A stretch of 64,000 bases of DNA from an uncultured Christensenellaceae bacterium (GCA_910587595.1 CAJULQ010000005.1:96527-160526), one strand, 5' to 3'; positions 14,095-23,135 are shown, counted from the first letter of the stretch. Translations and numbers: made by a program. Notes: generated by a model not told the origin, from the letters alone.

Positions 14095-15306
14095 ATGGCG
14101 CAAAAAGAAAAAAACATTATTCGCTTTGCGGGCGAGGACAACAACGTGTTGGTGCACAAAGAGGAGATCACCGATTTTACCGCCCAAACACTGCTTGTGG
14201 TGGATGCGTCGCAACAAGCCGTGCTGTATAAAGACGGCGCGGCGGAAGAACCGTATGCGGCGGGCAAATACACGTTGCCCACCGACAACCCGAGCAAATT
14301 CAAAGCGTTTTTCGCCAAGCTTTTCCGCCGTCCGCAAAGAGAGGGCGCGCCGCTTACGTGCGACGTCTACTTTGTAAACACGGTAAACGATATTTCGGTG
14401 GGGTGGGGCACGCCCGCGCGCATTCCCGTGAAAGATCCCGTATATAACGAGTTGGTGGACGTGGGCGCCAACGGCACCGTAAAAGTGAAGATTTGCGATC
14501 CGTTGCGGTTTGTGCTTACCGTGAACGGAAAAATGGGCGGCTACACGCTCGATAGGCTGGCCGCCACCGTGCGCGCGGAAGTGATTACCGCCATCAAAAC
14601 GCATATAGCGGCCATGATCATTTCCAACCGCGTGAGCTTGTTGGAGATACACACCGAGCTTACGGCGCTGAGCGAGGCGGCCGAAAAAAAGTGCAACGAA
14701 CGTTTGGCCGATTTCGGGCTGGCGGCCGTACATTTGCTGATAGAGGATATTTCGATAGACGAGCCGTCTAAGCAGCGGTTGCTTTCGCGCATAGATAAGA
14801 TGAATGCCCGCTCCGACGCGGTGCTCGATTCGCAAGCGCAAACCGACGCCGACTATTTCCGTACGGTGCGCATGGCGGACGCAAAGGCCAAGGAACGCGA
14901 ATTGCAAGGCTATTCCTATCAAGACGAGCAATATTGGGCCACCCAACGGGAAATGGCCAAGCACGCCGCGCCGCCGCCCGTTCCTCCGATAGGATACGCT
15001 GCGCCGTACGGTACGCCCTACGGTGTGCCGCCGTACGGAGCAATGCCGCCCGTTGCGTCGCCTGCGCCGCCGTCCGTCACCTTTTGCGCACAGTGCGGAC
15101 GTCCGCTTTCTTCCGTGGCGTCCTTTTGCACGGCGTGCGGCGCGCCCGTGCCGTTTGTAACGCACGGCATCGAGCATAGGCAAGCGCACGCCTACGCCGC
15201 GCCTTTACACAACGGCAAGTGTCCCCGTTGCGGGTATCCGCTTTTGCCGCGCAACGACGTGTGCCCCGATTGCGGGTTGGATTTGCGCCAAGACGGAAAA
15301 AAGTGA
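14095..15306 (+). CDS. SPFH-domain protein with two C-terminal zinc ribbons (YdjI-like)
   Basis: A 403-residue protein. The first ~245 residues form an SPFH/band-7-like domain (NIIRFAGEDNNVLVHK start, then DVYFVNT and IPVKDPVYNELVDVGANG). A Pro/Tyr/Gly-rich linker (about 285-325) leads to two zinc ribbons, C331/C334/C345/C348 and C376/C379/C390/C393. The architecture recalls Bacillus YdjI, which works with a PspA-like protein in membrane stress; no PspA gene is visible here. There is no TM segment. AAGGAGG precedes the ATG. It is driven by the poly-G promoter. Confidence 0.82.
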   Translation: MAQKEKNIIRFAGEDNNVLVHKEEITDFTAQTLLVVDASQQAVLYKDGAAEEPYAAGKYTLPTDNPSKFKAFFAKLFRRPQREGAPLTCDVYFVNTVNDISVGWGTPARIPVKDPVYNELVDVGANGTVKVKICDPLRFVLTVNGKMGGYTLDRLAATVRAEVITAIKTHIAAMIISNRVSLLEIHTELTALSEAAEKKCNERLADFGLAAVHLLIEDISIDEPSKQRLLSRIDKMNARSDAVLDSQAQTDADYFRTVRMADAKAKERELQGYSYQDEQYWATQREMAKHAAPPPVPPIGYAAPYGTPYGVPPYGAMPPVASPAPPSVTFCAQCGRPLSSVASFCTACGAPVPFVTHGIEHRQAHAYAAPLHNGKCPRCGYPLLPRNDVCPDCGLDLRQDGKK

Positions 15307-15322
15307 GCGCGCGGGTACATCC

Positions 15323-15697
15323 ATGAAACAAGTGCGCGAAGTGCGGGTAAAAGATCTGGTGCGCTACTTTTGGTTGCCGTTGATCGCGTTGGCGGTTATC
15401 TGGGCGGCGTTCGGCGCGGTAACGGCGCAACGATTGTTGCCTTGTCCCGTGTGGGCAACGCTTGTCGGCGCGATTGTTTTGTCTTATCTGCCGTTGCGAC
15501 TGTTAGCGATGGGCTGTGTGTTTATGTATAAAGCGTATGCGCCGCTTTCCGTGCGCGCGCAGTGTCGATTCGAGCCTACGTGTTCTACCTATATGTTGCT
15601 GTCTATCAAAAAGTACGGCCTTATTGCGGGCATTTACAAAGGCGTGCGGCGCATATGCCGTTGCAAACCGCCCAACGGCGGCCAAGATTGGCCGTGA
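15323..15697 (+). CDS. YidD-like protein with N-terminal membrane extension
   Basis: A 124-residue protein. Two hydrophobic segments (about 16-35 and 45-70) precede a YidD domain: CRFEPTCSTYMLLSIKKYGLIAG, then RRICRCKPP and GQDWP. YidD proteins help YidC insert membrane proteins. A standard YidD is encoded at 20130-20423, so this is a second, longer paralogue in a different operon. It starts 16 bases after the SPFH gene and is followed closely by the large zinc-ribbon gene. Confidence 0.8.
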   Translation: MKQVREVRVKDLVRYFWLPLIALAVIWAAFGAVTAQRLLPCPVWATLVGAIVLSYLPLRLLAMGCVFMYKAYAPLSVRAQCRFEPTCSTYMLLSIKKYGLIAGIYKGVRRICRCKPPNGGQDWP

Positions 15698-15737
15698 AAA
15701 TACAAATAGAAAAAAACGAAAAGGAGAAAGGAAGAAT

Positions 15738-18653
15738 ATGGAAAACATTGTAAGTTACCGATGTCCGTCTTGCGGCGCCGAGATCTTGCACGAGTGCGGC
15801 GAAAAAGAAAACGCCTACGAGATCTGCGGCCGTTGCCGCACAAGGCATGCGGTGGCGGACTTGGAAAACAAACCCGCGCCGCGCGGCGGCGGGAACGGTT
15901 ATGCGAGCGTGACCGATGCGATCGCGGCGGTCACCTATATCGACGATGCGGAGTCGGCGCTGGCCTATCTCGAAAACCGTTTTGACAATTACGATTGGAA
16001 CGCGTTTGCGGAAACGGTGGCGCTGTCGTTGCCCGACGTTGACAAAATGGTGGACAAGGTGCTTTTGAAAGCGGCGGCCAATCCCGCCACATGGGAATTG
16101 CAGTTTACGTCCGTGATCACGCCGTTGCGCAAAAAATTGCACGGCCTTACGGCGCTCACCCGCAAGTTTTTCGATACCTATGCGCAAGCCGAAGATCTCA
16201 CCGACTGTTTCCGCTATTTCGATCTGTATAAAAAGATCGTGCAAAACGTTGCGCACGGCGGCGGCGCCATCGTTAAAAAGCTGGAAAACGCCGTCAAGTA
16301 TCACAAAAAATACAAAGGCGACGAAACGGTAAACACACAGCTTGCCGCCCAACTCGACGTGCTCAAAGGCGAATTGCAAGCCTTGCAACCCATAAACGAT
16401 TATAAAGAGTTGCCGGGGTTTGCGGCGGCCAAAGAGACCAAGCAAAAAACGGTTGCGGAGAAATTGGCGGCGGAGGGCATCGACGCGGCGTATGTGTACG
16501 AGCGAGCCGTGGCGGCTTATCGGTCGGGCAACCGTCGCGCGGCATTGTCCGATTTTGCGGTGTTGCGCGGCTATAAAGACGCCGGCGAATACGTGCGCGA
16601 AATCAATGCTTGGCTGTCGTTCCGCATAGCCGACGGACGGTTTATCAAGCTTGGCAGAAAACATTATATGTTGCGCAAACAAGCCGCCGCCGTGTTTTCG
16701 CTCGCCAACTTGACCAAGAAAAAGAAGAAGAATGCGCAAGACGTTGTGGACGACGGCGTGGACCGTTTCGCCCTATACGAAATCGTAAATAAAACGGAGC
16801 AAAAAGAACCGTGCGTCAAAAATATCACGGAGATCTATGCCAGCTACGGCGGCTGTCTTGTGTATGACAAAAGCGGGAAGATCTGTTTGTTCGACAGCGA
16901 AGCGAATATGACTTCGGCGAATGCGGCGGCCTTTGCCGAGCGGGTAATCGTAGACGGCAAGCCGGGCGACGCGCAACCTTTGTACGATAAACGGGAAAGC
17001 GAGGTGTTTACGGCGGGCAGCAAATTTTTTATCCGTCAAAAACTGACCGCCGTGCAAGCGGAGGAGAAAAAAGGTTGTTTGGCGCTGTTCGGTAAAAACA
17101 AAGGACCGCAGATAAAGGTAGTAAACAAGAACAATTACCGCTTGTTGGCCGTCGATCTGGCAACGGGTATGGTGGAAACGATCGTGCCCGAAATGGTGGA
17201 CACACACGAGATATTCGGCAACGAAATCTTTTTCAATCACGTTTCGCGTTGCAACGGGGAAGAAAAAGACCAGTTTTACAGCTACAATTTCGTAACGAGA
17301 AAATTGCGGCGCGTGCTGAGCGCCGACACCGAGATCCTCGACGTGATCGGCAACAAGGTGATCTACTTTGCTTGGAAACCCAATAACTACAACCGCGATC
17401 TGTATGCGCTGGATCTTGAGAGCAGACAAAACATATTGCTCGACAAAAACGTGTGCGGCTACTACGGCACTGTGGAAAACATGCCCTACTATTACGTGGG
17501 CAATGCCACGTGCAAAACGCTGTACCGTATTCAAACCAACGGCACGGAAAAAAGAGAGATCCAAAGCAACGCCGATTATTTCGAAGACGCGGTAGCCGCA
17601 GGCAACGGTTGGCTGTATCTTATAGCGGGGTGCGGGCTGAATACGTCGCTTGCCAAGATGCGCACCGACGGCGAGCAATACATACAGCTGTGCCCGCATT
17701 TCAAACGGTTGGTGAGTTTGAAAGAGGGCCACGTGTTTTATGTGGACGTTTTCGACTGTTTGTGCATGGTGCGCGACGACGGCAGCGAATACCGCCAAAT
17801 CATAGACAACGTGGAACGGTTTGTGGAAGTGATCGACGGCGCCGTGTATTTGTTGCGCAGCGAGCGCGTGCGTGACGACGAACGTTCCCACTCGCTGTAT
17901 AAGGTGAACGGCGAGGGCAAGGGGCTTACCAAAGTGGCGTTCGATATTTCGGGCGCGCTGCTGAACCCGAGCAACGGCAAAGAGATATATTTGTATAAAT
18001 CGGATACGGTAACGTACGCCGTGTCCGTGCCCGTGGATAAAGAAAATTTCGAAACGCAATACGAAACGCGCGAGGTGAGATCGGTACTCATTTATAACGT
18101 GGAAAACGACACGTTCCAAGAGGTTGCCGCGTTCGGCACGTTGCAACTCGAAAACGGCGCCTACACGTTCAAAAACGGCTGTTTCCGCAAACCGATCACG
18201 CGGGAGGCTACCGTGCGCGTAGTGCCCAACAAGATCTCGTATCACCGCCAAGGCGTGCAAAAAGCGGGTGCGGTGGCCGAAGAACAGGCCGAAGAACTTG
18301 TCGTGCGCACGCCGCGCGTTGCGGGCGTTTCGTCTTACTCGTCCGAGCGGGAAAGCGCGCCGTCGGGGTATACAAAAGCAACGGCAAAAGCAAGTGCGTT
18401 CAAATTATTGATCACTGCCGCGATTTTGTTTGTTGTCAGTTTGTTTTTGAAAGTTTTTGCCTTCAGAATGGGCGAGTTAGGCCTTTTGTTGGTCGTCGCG
18501 TTTATTACGGCAACGGTTGTTTCGGTGATCGTATGCATGTATCGGCTGTTTACGTTCAAAAACAGAGGGTGGCGGGCAAACATTCCCTTCATGATCGCGG
18601 CGGGGTTGTTTGTAATAGACTTGATTATAGGCATGGTGTCGTTGCTTGGATGA
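15738..18653 (+). CDS. Large zinc-ribbon, DUF5050-like, membrane-anchored protein
   Basis: A 971-residue protein of unknown function. A zinc ribbon opens it (C9, C12, C30, C33). A mainly helical region of about 340 residues follows. Next is a long beta-rich stretch with repeats such as LYALDLESRQNILLD, LYRIQTNGTEKREI and LAKMRTDGEQYIQL, like DUF5050-type propeller repeats. Three TM helices fill the last ~85 residues. A membrane-tethered sensor or scaffold is a guess. AAGGAGA is placed well for the ATG at 15738. It forms an operon with the SPFH and YidD-like genes and ends near a terminator. Confidence 0.7.
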   Translation: MENIVSYRCPSCGAEILHECGEKENAYEICGRCRTRHAVADLENKPAPRGGGNGYASVTDAIAAVTYIDDAESALAYLENRFDNYDWNAFAETVALSLPDVDKMVDKVLLKAAANPATWELQFTSVITPLRKKLHGLTALTRKFFDTYAQAEDLTDCFRYFDLYKKIVQNVAHGGGAIVKKLENAVKYHKKYKGDETVNTQLAAQLDVLKGELQALQPINDYKELPGFAAAKETKQKTVAEKLAAEGIDAAYVYERAVAAYRSGNRRAALSDFAVLRGYKDAGEYVREINAWLSFRIADGRFIKLGRKHYMLRKQAAAVFSLANLTKKKKKNAQDVVDDGVDRFALYEIVNKTEQKEPCVKNITEIYASYGGCLVYDKSGKICLFDSEANMTSANAAAFAERVIVDGKPGDAQPLYDKRESEVFTAGSKFFIRQKLTAVQAEEKKGCLALFGKNKGPQIKVVNKNNYRLLAVDLATGMVETIVPEMVDTHEIFGNEIFFNHVSRCNGEEKDQFYSYNFVTRKLRRVLSADTEILDVIGNKVIYFAWKPNNYNRDLYALDLESRQNILLDKNVCGYYGTVENMPYYYVGNATCKTLYRIQTNGTEKREIQSNADYFEDAVAAGNGWLYLIAGCGLNTSLAKMRTDGEQYIQLCPHFKRLVSLKEGHVFYVDVFDCLCMVRDDGSEYRQIIDNVERFVEVIDGAVYLLRSERVRDDERSHSLYKVNGEGKGLTKVAFDISGALLNPSNGKEIYLYKSDTVTYAVSVPVDKENFETQYETREVRSVLIYNVENDTFQEVAAFGTLQLENGAYTFKNGCFRKPITREATVRVVPNKISYHRQGVQKAGAVAEEQAEELVVRTPRVAGVSSYSSERESAPSGYTKATAKASAFKLLITAAILFVVSLFLKVFAFRMGELGLLLVVAFITATVVSVIVCMYRLFTFKNRGWRANIPFMIAAGLFVIDLIIGMVSLLG

Positions 18654-18675
18654 TTTTGCCATGCGGCGCACAAAC

Positions 18676-18710
18676 AAAAAAGGCGGGACTGCGTTTGTCC
18701 CGTCTTTTGT
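18676..18710. terminator. Intrinsic terminator between convergent genes
   Basis: GGCGGGAC and GTCCCGTC pair around a GCGTTT-type loop, with A-rich left and T-rich right flanks. It serves both the zinc-ribbon gene and ttcA. Confidence 0.8.
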
Positions 18711-18711
18711 T

Positions 18712-19437
18712 TTATTGCTTTTCGGCAGGCCAAAGATTGTTGCGTTCGGGGTGGGTCACGGCGGAGATCATGCGTTCGCGGGCAATGGGGATATCGCGCC
18801 CTATGCTTTTTATGAGATTTTTCACATATTCGCGTTGGGTGTGTTTGTCGGCGGGGCAAGGGTTTGTTACCACGGGCAATGCTTGGTCGCGCACAAACGC
18901 CGCCACGTCCGCCTCCGAAAGATACACGAACGGACGGATCACGGTAACGCCGCTGCGGCTTAGGTAGCTTTGGGGGGCAAAGGTGTTGAGCCGCCCTTCG
19001 TAAAACAGCGACAGCAAAAAGGTTTCTATCAGATCGTCGGCATGGTGACCGAGCGCCAGCTTGTTGCATTGCATTTTTGCGATCACGGAGGCCAGCGCGC
19101 CGCGCCGCATTTTGGAGCAAAGAGAGCAAGGGTTTTTCTCTTTGCGTACGTGAAAGATCACGTCGCCTATGTCCGTTTTTTCCAGCGTATACGGCACGTC
19201 GAGATCCGCGCACAGCGTAGCCACGGGGGCGTAGTCGGCGCCCAGCCCCATGTCTACGGTCACGGCGAACAGCTCGAACTTTTGGGGCGAAAAGCGGCGA
19301 AAAGCGGATAAAGCGTATAACAGCGCCAAACTGTCTTTGCCGCCCGAAACGCCCACGGCGATGCGGTCGCCGTCCGCGATAAGGTTTTGCTCGGTACACG
19401 CGCGCCGCATGCCCGATAAAATTTTTTGTAAAGTCAT
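18712..19437 (-). CDS. ttcA: TtcA-like tRNA 2-thiolation ATPase
   Basis: A 241-residue PP-loop ATPase. SGGKDS spans residues 31-36. The cysteines C104 and C107 (NPCSLC) plus C194 (TNPCPAD) fit the three ligands of the TtcA [4Fe-4S] cluster, and GHHADDLIETFLL is the family's second motif. TtcA makes 2-thiocytidine at position 32 of some tRNAs. TilS is excluded by the CxxC and the length. It diverges from rpmH. Confidence 0.85.
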   Translation of the reverse strand: MTLQKILSGMRRACTEQNLIADGDRIAVGVSGGKDSLALLYALSAFRRFSPQKFELFAVTVDMGLGADYAPVATLCADLDVPYTLEKTDIGDVIFHVRKEKNPCSLCSKMRRGALASVIAKMQCNKLALGHHADDLIETFLLSLFYEGRLNTFAPQSYLSRSGVTVIRPFVYLSEADVAAFVRDQALPVVTNPCPADKHTQREYVKNLIKSIGRDIPIARERMISAVTHPERNNLWPAEKQ

Positions 19438-19503
19438 GCCCTAAGTATACAACACATAGCCGCCTTTTGGCAAGCCAAATATCCGAAATAAGGCGCAAAA
19501 CGG

Positions 19504-19533
19504 TTGACTTTTGGTTTCTGTCTGCCTTATAAT
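19504..19533 (+). promoter_or_regulatory. Promoter of rpmH
   Basis: TTGACT (19504-19509), 18-base spacer, TATAAT (19528-19533), about 35 bases before rpmH. Confidence 0.75.
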
Positions 19534-19568
19534 ATAAAAGCACAATTTTGTTATAAGGAAAGAAGAAC

Positions 19569-19721
19569 ATGAAAAGAACGTACCAACCCAAAAAACGCGC
19601 CCAAAATAAGGTGCACGGATTCCGTCAACGCATGAAAACCAAGTCGGGACGCAATGTGCTCAGCCGTCGTCGCAGAAAGGGACGCGCCCGTATCACTCCC
19701 AAGCCGCTGGGTAGCAACTGA
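19569..19721 (+). CDS. rpmH: 50S ribosomal protein L34
   Basis: A 50-codon gene giving the L34 signature MKRTYQPKKRAQNKVHGFR, then RMKTKSGRNVLSRRRRKGR. L34 is a small basic part of the large ribosomal subunit. It follows a good promoter with AAGGAAAGAAG ahead of the ATG. It heads the conserved rpmH-rnpA-yidD-yidC-jag block often found near the replication origin. Confidence 0.97.
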   Translation: MKRTYQPKKRAQNKVHGFRQRMKTKSGRNVLSRRRRKGRARITPKPLGSN

Positions 19722-19804
19722 TTTGTCAATAACGGTGGAAAATAAAAGTCATTGCTGCAAAAGAAAGTGCGCGATGACTTTTTGTTCTGTCCGTGTGTGT
19801 TGCC

Positions 19805-20167
19805 ATGTTGGCTAAACGAAACAGACTTACAAAACGCGGCTCTTTTCAATACGTGTATAAAAAGGGCGCGATCAAAACGGATGGCGCTTTGCGTTTGACG
19901 TATGTGTGCGGCAAAGGCACGCCCCGCGTGGGCGTCAGCGTGCCCAACACCGTGGGCAAGGCAGTTAGGCGCAACAAGGTGCGCCGCCGCATACGCGCCG
20001 TTATGCGCGCGTATGTGCCGAGATTGCGAGGGGCGCAATTGGTGATATCGGCGCGATCGGGCGCGGACAAACTGTCGTTTGCGCAATTGCGCGACATGAT
20101 AGATAACTTGCTGAGATCGTCGGGACTGTATGCGAAAAAAGAAGATAACGCCGTGGCGCGCAATTAA
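19805..20167 (+). CDS. rnpA: Ribonuclease P protein component
   Basis: A 120-residue basic protein. RLTKRGSFQYVYKKG at the start and the RNR-type motif GKAVRRNKVRRRIRAVMR identify RnpA, which helps RNase P RNA cleave tRNA 5' leaders. The ATG at 19805 is chosen; a GTG four codons upstream is possible and neither has an obvious SD. Its last 38 bases overlap yidD in another frame. Confidence 0.95.
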   Translation: MLAKRNRLTKRGSFQYVYKKGAIKTDGALRLTYVCGKGTPRVGVSVPNTVGKAVRRNKVRRRIRAVMRAYVPRLRGAQLVISARSGADKLSFAQLRDMIDNLLRSSGLYAKKEDNAVARN

Positions 20168-20423
20168 ATACGTGATAACGTTTCGGTGGCTGTGCGAAGG
20201 GTTGGTGCTCTTTTACAAAAAGTGCATTTCGCCGCTCACGCCCGACGTGTGCATGTATTATCCCAGCTGTTCGAGTTATATGCTCGAAGCGATACGCAAA
20301 TTCGGCACGTTGCGCGGCATAGGATTGGGCATCAAGCGGATATGCCGCTGTGCGCCTTGGGGCGAGGGAGGTTTCGATCCCGTGCCCGACAATCCCAAAG
20401 GAGATATGAAATGGCTTTTTTAA
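20130..20423 (+). CDS. yidD: Membrane protein insertion efficiency factor YidD
   Basis: A 97-residue protein with the YidD core FYKKCISPLTPDVCMYYPSC, then SSYMLEAIRKFG and RICRCAPWGEGGFDPVP. The N-terminal amphipathic helix would bind the membrane. It assists YidC-dependent insertion. The gene overlaps rnpA by 38 bases and yidC by 13, a tightly packed order conserved across bacteria. Confidence 0.95.
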   Translation: MRKKKITPWRAIKYVITFRWLCEGLVLFYKKCISPLTPDVCMYYPSCSSYMLEAIRKFGTLRGIGLGIKRICRCAPWGEGGFDPVPDNPKGDMKWLF

Positions 20424-21682
20424 CGGGTATAGCCGAGCTTTTGCACAATCCGAGCGGATTGTGGGAGATACTCATTCTCAGAGTTTTCGATTTTATCGGC
20501 AACTACGGTTGGCGTATCCTCTTTTTCACGGTGTGCTTAAAGATGTTGCTGTTGCCGCTCGATATTTACCAACGCGTCAAAATGCGCAAGAACCAACGCA
20601 TCACCGAGCGGTTGCAACCGCAGATCGAAAAACTGCAGCAGCAGTACGCGGGCGACAAACAGAAGTTGGCGCAAAAGCAAATGGAACTCAATCGCAAAGA
20701 GGGTTTCAGCTATTTTTCCAGTTGCTTGCCCATGATCGTTACGCTCGTTATATTCTTTTATCTGTTTTCCGGTCTAAACAACATTTCGCGGTATAAAAAC
20801 TTCAAGCAGTATGTGGAACTGTACGACGCCTACACGGCGGTGGAGTTGGTGGAAAAGGACTTGGCGCGCGAAAACGTGACGGTGGGCGAAACGGTGCGCA
20901 CCGTTTCGTGGAACCAACTGTACGCCGAGCAACAAGCGGCGGCCGAGGCGGGCAACGACGCTTTGCACAACGATCTGCAACGCGCCATGCAAGAACTATA
21001 CAACAACGAGATAAAGCCCAAGGCGCAACAAGCGGCCGTAGACCGCTACGAGGGCACGGGCGTTTACAAAGGCAACGCCGCCAAAGAATCGTTTTTGTGG
21101 GTGAGCAATATTTGGTCGCCCGACGTGCCTTGGCGCAAGGCCATACTGTCTTACAGCCAATTCAAAAACAACATAACGGGCTACAAGTCGTTCGACAAGG
21201 TGCGCAAAAAACTCAAAGTGAACACCGAAACGCCCGACGCGAACGGGCAAGCGTTTAACGCCGCCACATTCGAAAACATGCTCAGCGAGAGCACGTATAA
21301 CAACGTGACGGGGTTGTTGCGCAGCGACGGCAAGCACAACAAAGTGAACGGATTTTTGATCTTGCCCATTCTGTCGGTGGGACTTAGCTTTTTAAGCCAA
21401 TTTATCACGGCGCGACTGCAAAAGCGGTCGGGGCAAGCGGCGCCCGAAGGCGGCATGGCGGGCAGCATGAAGATGATGATGTTTCTTATGCCCGTGATGA
21501 TGGGTATGTTCGCGCTCACGTATACCGCCATGTTCACGCTGTATATCGTGGTCAACTCCGGCACCACCATACTCATCAACGTGATCACCACGCTTGCCAT
21601 GGAAGGCGGCGGCAAACGCAAACAGAAAAAACTGACCGCGGGCGTGCAAAAATACGGCCGTCCCGATCCCAAAGATCTGTAA
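20411..21682 (+). CDS. yidC: Membrane protein insertase YidC/OxaA
   Basis: A 423-residue insertase. TM1 near residues 25-45 (GWRILFFTVCLKMLLLPLDIYQ) is followed by a coiled region (KMRKNQRITERLQPQIEKL) and TM segments near 95-115. A long extra domain of about 150 residues lies between TM2 and the later helices. The protein ends with KMMMFLMPVMMGMFALTY and a TM typical of YidC. The inserted loop (about 120-310) is larger than in Bacillus SpoIIIJ. There is no lipobox. The ATG at 20411 follows AAAGGAG. Confidence 0.92.
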   Translation: MAFLTGIAELLHNPSGLWEILILRVFDFIGNYGWRILFFTVCLKMLLLPLDIYQRVKMRKNQRITERLQPQIEKLQQQYAGDKQKLAQKQMELNRKEGFSYFSSCLPMIVTLVIFFYLFSGLNNISRYKNFKQYVELYDAYTAVELVEKDLARENVTVGETVRTVSWNQLYAEQQAAAEAGNDALHNDLQRAMQELYNNEIKPKAQQAAVDRYEGTGVYKGNAAKESFLWVSNIWSPDVPWRKAILSYSQFKNNITGYKSFDKVRKKLKVNTETPDANGQAFNAATFENMLSESTYNNVTGLLRSDGKHNKVNGFLILPILSVGLSFLSQFITARLQKRSGQAAPEGGMAGSMKMMMFLMPVMMGMFALTYTAMFTLYIVVNSGTTILINVITTLAMEGGGKRKQKKLTAGVQKYGRPDPKDL

Positions 21683-21713
21683 AAAAAACACATAGCCGTA
21701 GGGAGATTGTGAT

Positions 21714-22601
21714 ATGCAAAGAGAAGCGGAATTTACGGGCAAAAAAGTGCAAGATGCGGTGAACGAGGGTTTGCGCGTTTTGGGGCTTACGTTAGACGAC
21801 GTGGAGATCAAGATTGTGCAAAGCGGCGGCCTTTTCAAAAAAGCCAAAGTGATCGTGACGTATGACGACGGCAAAGCGGAGGGCGAAGAAGACACTACCC
21901 CCGCGCCCGAACACAAAGCGGAAGAGAAAAAAGCGGACAAGATCGACGCGCCCGTCGACGAGCCGCATTGGGGCGGCGCGCCCGTAAAGCGCGAGCCTAC
22001 CACTGCGCCCGATTTCGGGCGTTCGGCGCAAAAAGAGAACCGCAAGCCGCGCGAGGCTAAGAGCGCGGACAACCGCAAACCCAAGGCGGAAAGAGCGGCC
22101 GACGATAAGCCGAGAGAAAAGAAGAAACAGCGCGAATCGGTGCCGCCCACCGAAGAGCAGACCGCATTGGCCAAAACCTTTTTGACCGAACTGTTGGCGC
22201 ATATGCACATAGAAGGCGAAGTGGCGGTAACGACCGACGAGGGCATGCGTATCAACGTGAACACCGAGGACGCGCGCGTGATCGGCCACCGCGGCGAAGT
22301 GTTAGACGCCATGCAACAGCTTGTCAGCGCGCAGATCAATACGTCGCACGGCAAATTCGTGCACGTTACCGTAGACGGGTTGGGGTATCGCGACCGCCGC
22401 AAAGAAACGCTGGAAAGTCTGGCGCGCCGCATGGCGGACAAAGCGGTGCGCACCCACCGCAAAGTGACGCTGGACGCCATGAACAGCGCCGACCGCCGCA
22501 TCGTGCACGCCGCGCTCGGCGATCGCGAGGACGTTTTCACGCGCAGCGAGGGGCACGATCCCGCCCGCCGCGTGGCCATTATTCCCAAAAGAAAACAATA
22601 G
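21714..22601 (+). CDS. jag: Jag/KhpB RNA-binding protein
   Basis: A 295-residue protein. The Jag-N domain (about 1-50, AEFTGKKVQDAVNEGLRVLG) is followed by a highly charged Glu/Lys/Arg linker (about 58-150). A KH domain (NTEDARVIGHRGEVLDAMQQL) and a C-terminal R3H domain (GYRDRRKETLESLARRMADK) complete it. KhpB binds RNA, usually with KhpA, and influences cell wall synthesis and sporulation. Its place after yidC is conserved. GGGAGATTGTGAT precedes the start. Confidence 0.93.
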   Translation: MQREAEFTGKKVQDAVNEGLRVLGLTLDDVEIKIVQSGGLFKKAKVIVTYDDGKAEGEEDTTPAPEHKAEEKKADKIDAPVDEPHWGGAPVKREPTTAPDFGRSAQKENRKPREAKSADNRKPKAERAADDKPREKKKQRESVPPTEEQTALAKTFLTELLAHMHIEGEVAVTTDEGMRINVNTEDARVIGHRGEVLDAMQQLVSAQINTSHGKFVHVTVDGLGYRDRRKETLESLARRMADKAVRTHRKVTLDAMNSADRRIVHAALGDREDVFTRSEGHDPARRVAIIPKRKQ

Positions 22602-22661
22602 CGCCGTTATCGGCTCCCAAAAAAAAATTGTCGCAAAATGTAAAAAACCATGCGTAAACGC

Positions 22662-22690
22662 TTGACGCGGGGGGGGGGACGTGTTATCCT
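22662..22690 (+). promoter_or_regulatory. Promoter with ten-G tract in its spacer
   Basis: TTGACG (22662-22667), a 17-base spacer that includes ten consecutive G (22669-22678), and TATCCT (22685-22690). It resembles the 13934-13961 promoter, including the shared CGCTTGACG. Confidence 0.7.
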
Positions 22691-22722
22691 ATTTGCAGTA
22701 AAAAATAGGAGGATGTTTTCCC

Positions 22723-23094
22723 ATGAAGAAGTTTGCAAAGTGGTTGGGCGTATTTGCGGTGGTGGTATGCCTCGGTGCGGCCATGTTGGCTTGCGGCGGT
22801 AAGCTCGAAGGTAAGTATACCTATAAGGGTAGCGACTCGGGCATGACCGTGAAACAGACCATCGAGTTGAAAAAAGACGGCAAGTGCACCGTGACTATGG
22901 AATACTTAGAGATTCCCGACGAAATGAAAGACATGATCGGCGACCAAACGTCGAGCTCGCAAGAGGGCACCTACAAGATCGACGGCGACAAGATCACCAT
23001 AACGGTGGACGGCCATGACATGGTAGGTACGATCAAGAAAGGCAAAAGCATCACGATGGGCGAGGGTGACAAAGCCGTCACATACAAGAAATAA
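22723..23094 (+). CDS. Small lipoprotein, unknown function
   Basis: A 123-residue secreted lipoprotein. The signal peptide ends in the lipobox LACG with C24 as the lipidated residue. The mature part looks like a small beta-barrel/lipocalin-like fold with repeated pattern GKYTYKG, EGTYKIDGDKITITVDG and MVGTIKKGKSI. Such proteins are common in Clostridia and are often annotated only as hypothetical. AGGAGG precedes the ATG. Its promoter carries the ten-G spacer, so expression may vary between cells. Confidence 0.8.
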   Translation: MKKFAKWLGVFAVVVCLGAAMLACGGKLEGKYTYKGSDSGMTVKQTIELKKDGKCTVTMEYLEIPDEMKDMIGDQTSSSQEGTYKIDGDKITITVDGHDMVGTIKKGKSITMGEGDKAVTYKK

Positions 23095-23107
23095 TCGAAC
23101 AAAAAAC

Positions 23108-23135
23108 AAGCTATGCGACCGCATAGCTTATTTTT
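23108..23135 (+). terminator. Intrinsic terminator after the small lipoprotein gene
   Basis: AAGCTATGC-GACC-GCATAGCTT followed by ATTTTT. A second small palindrome (GCATGC...GCATGC, 23146-23161) lies between it and the next gene. Confidence 0.8.
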
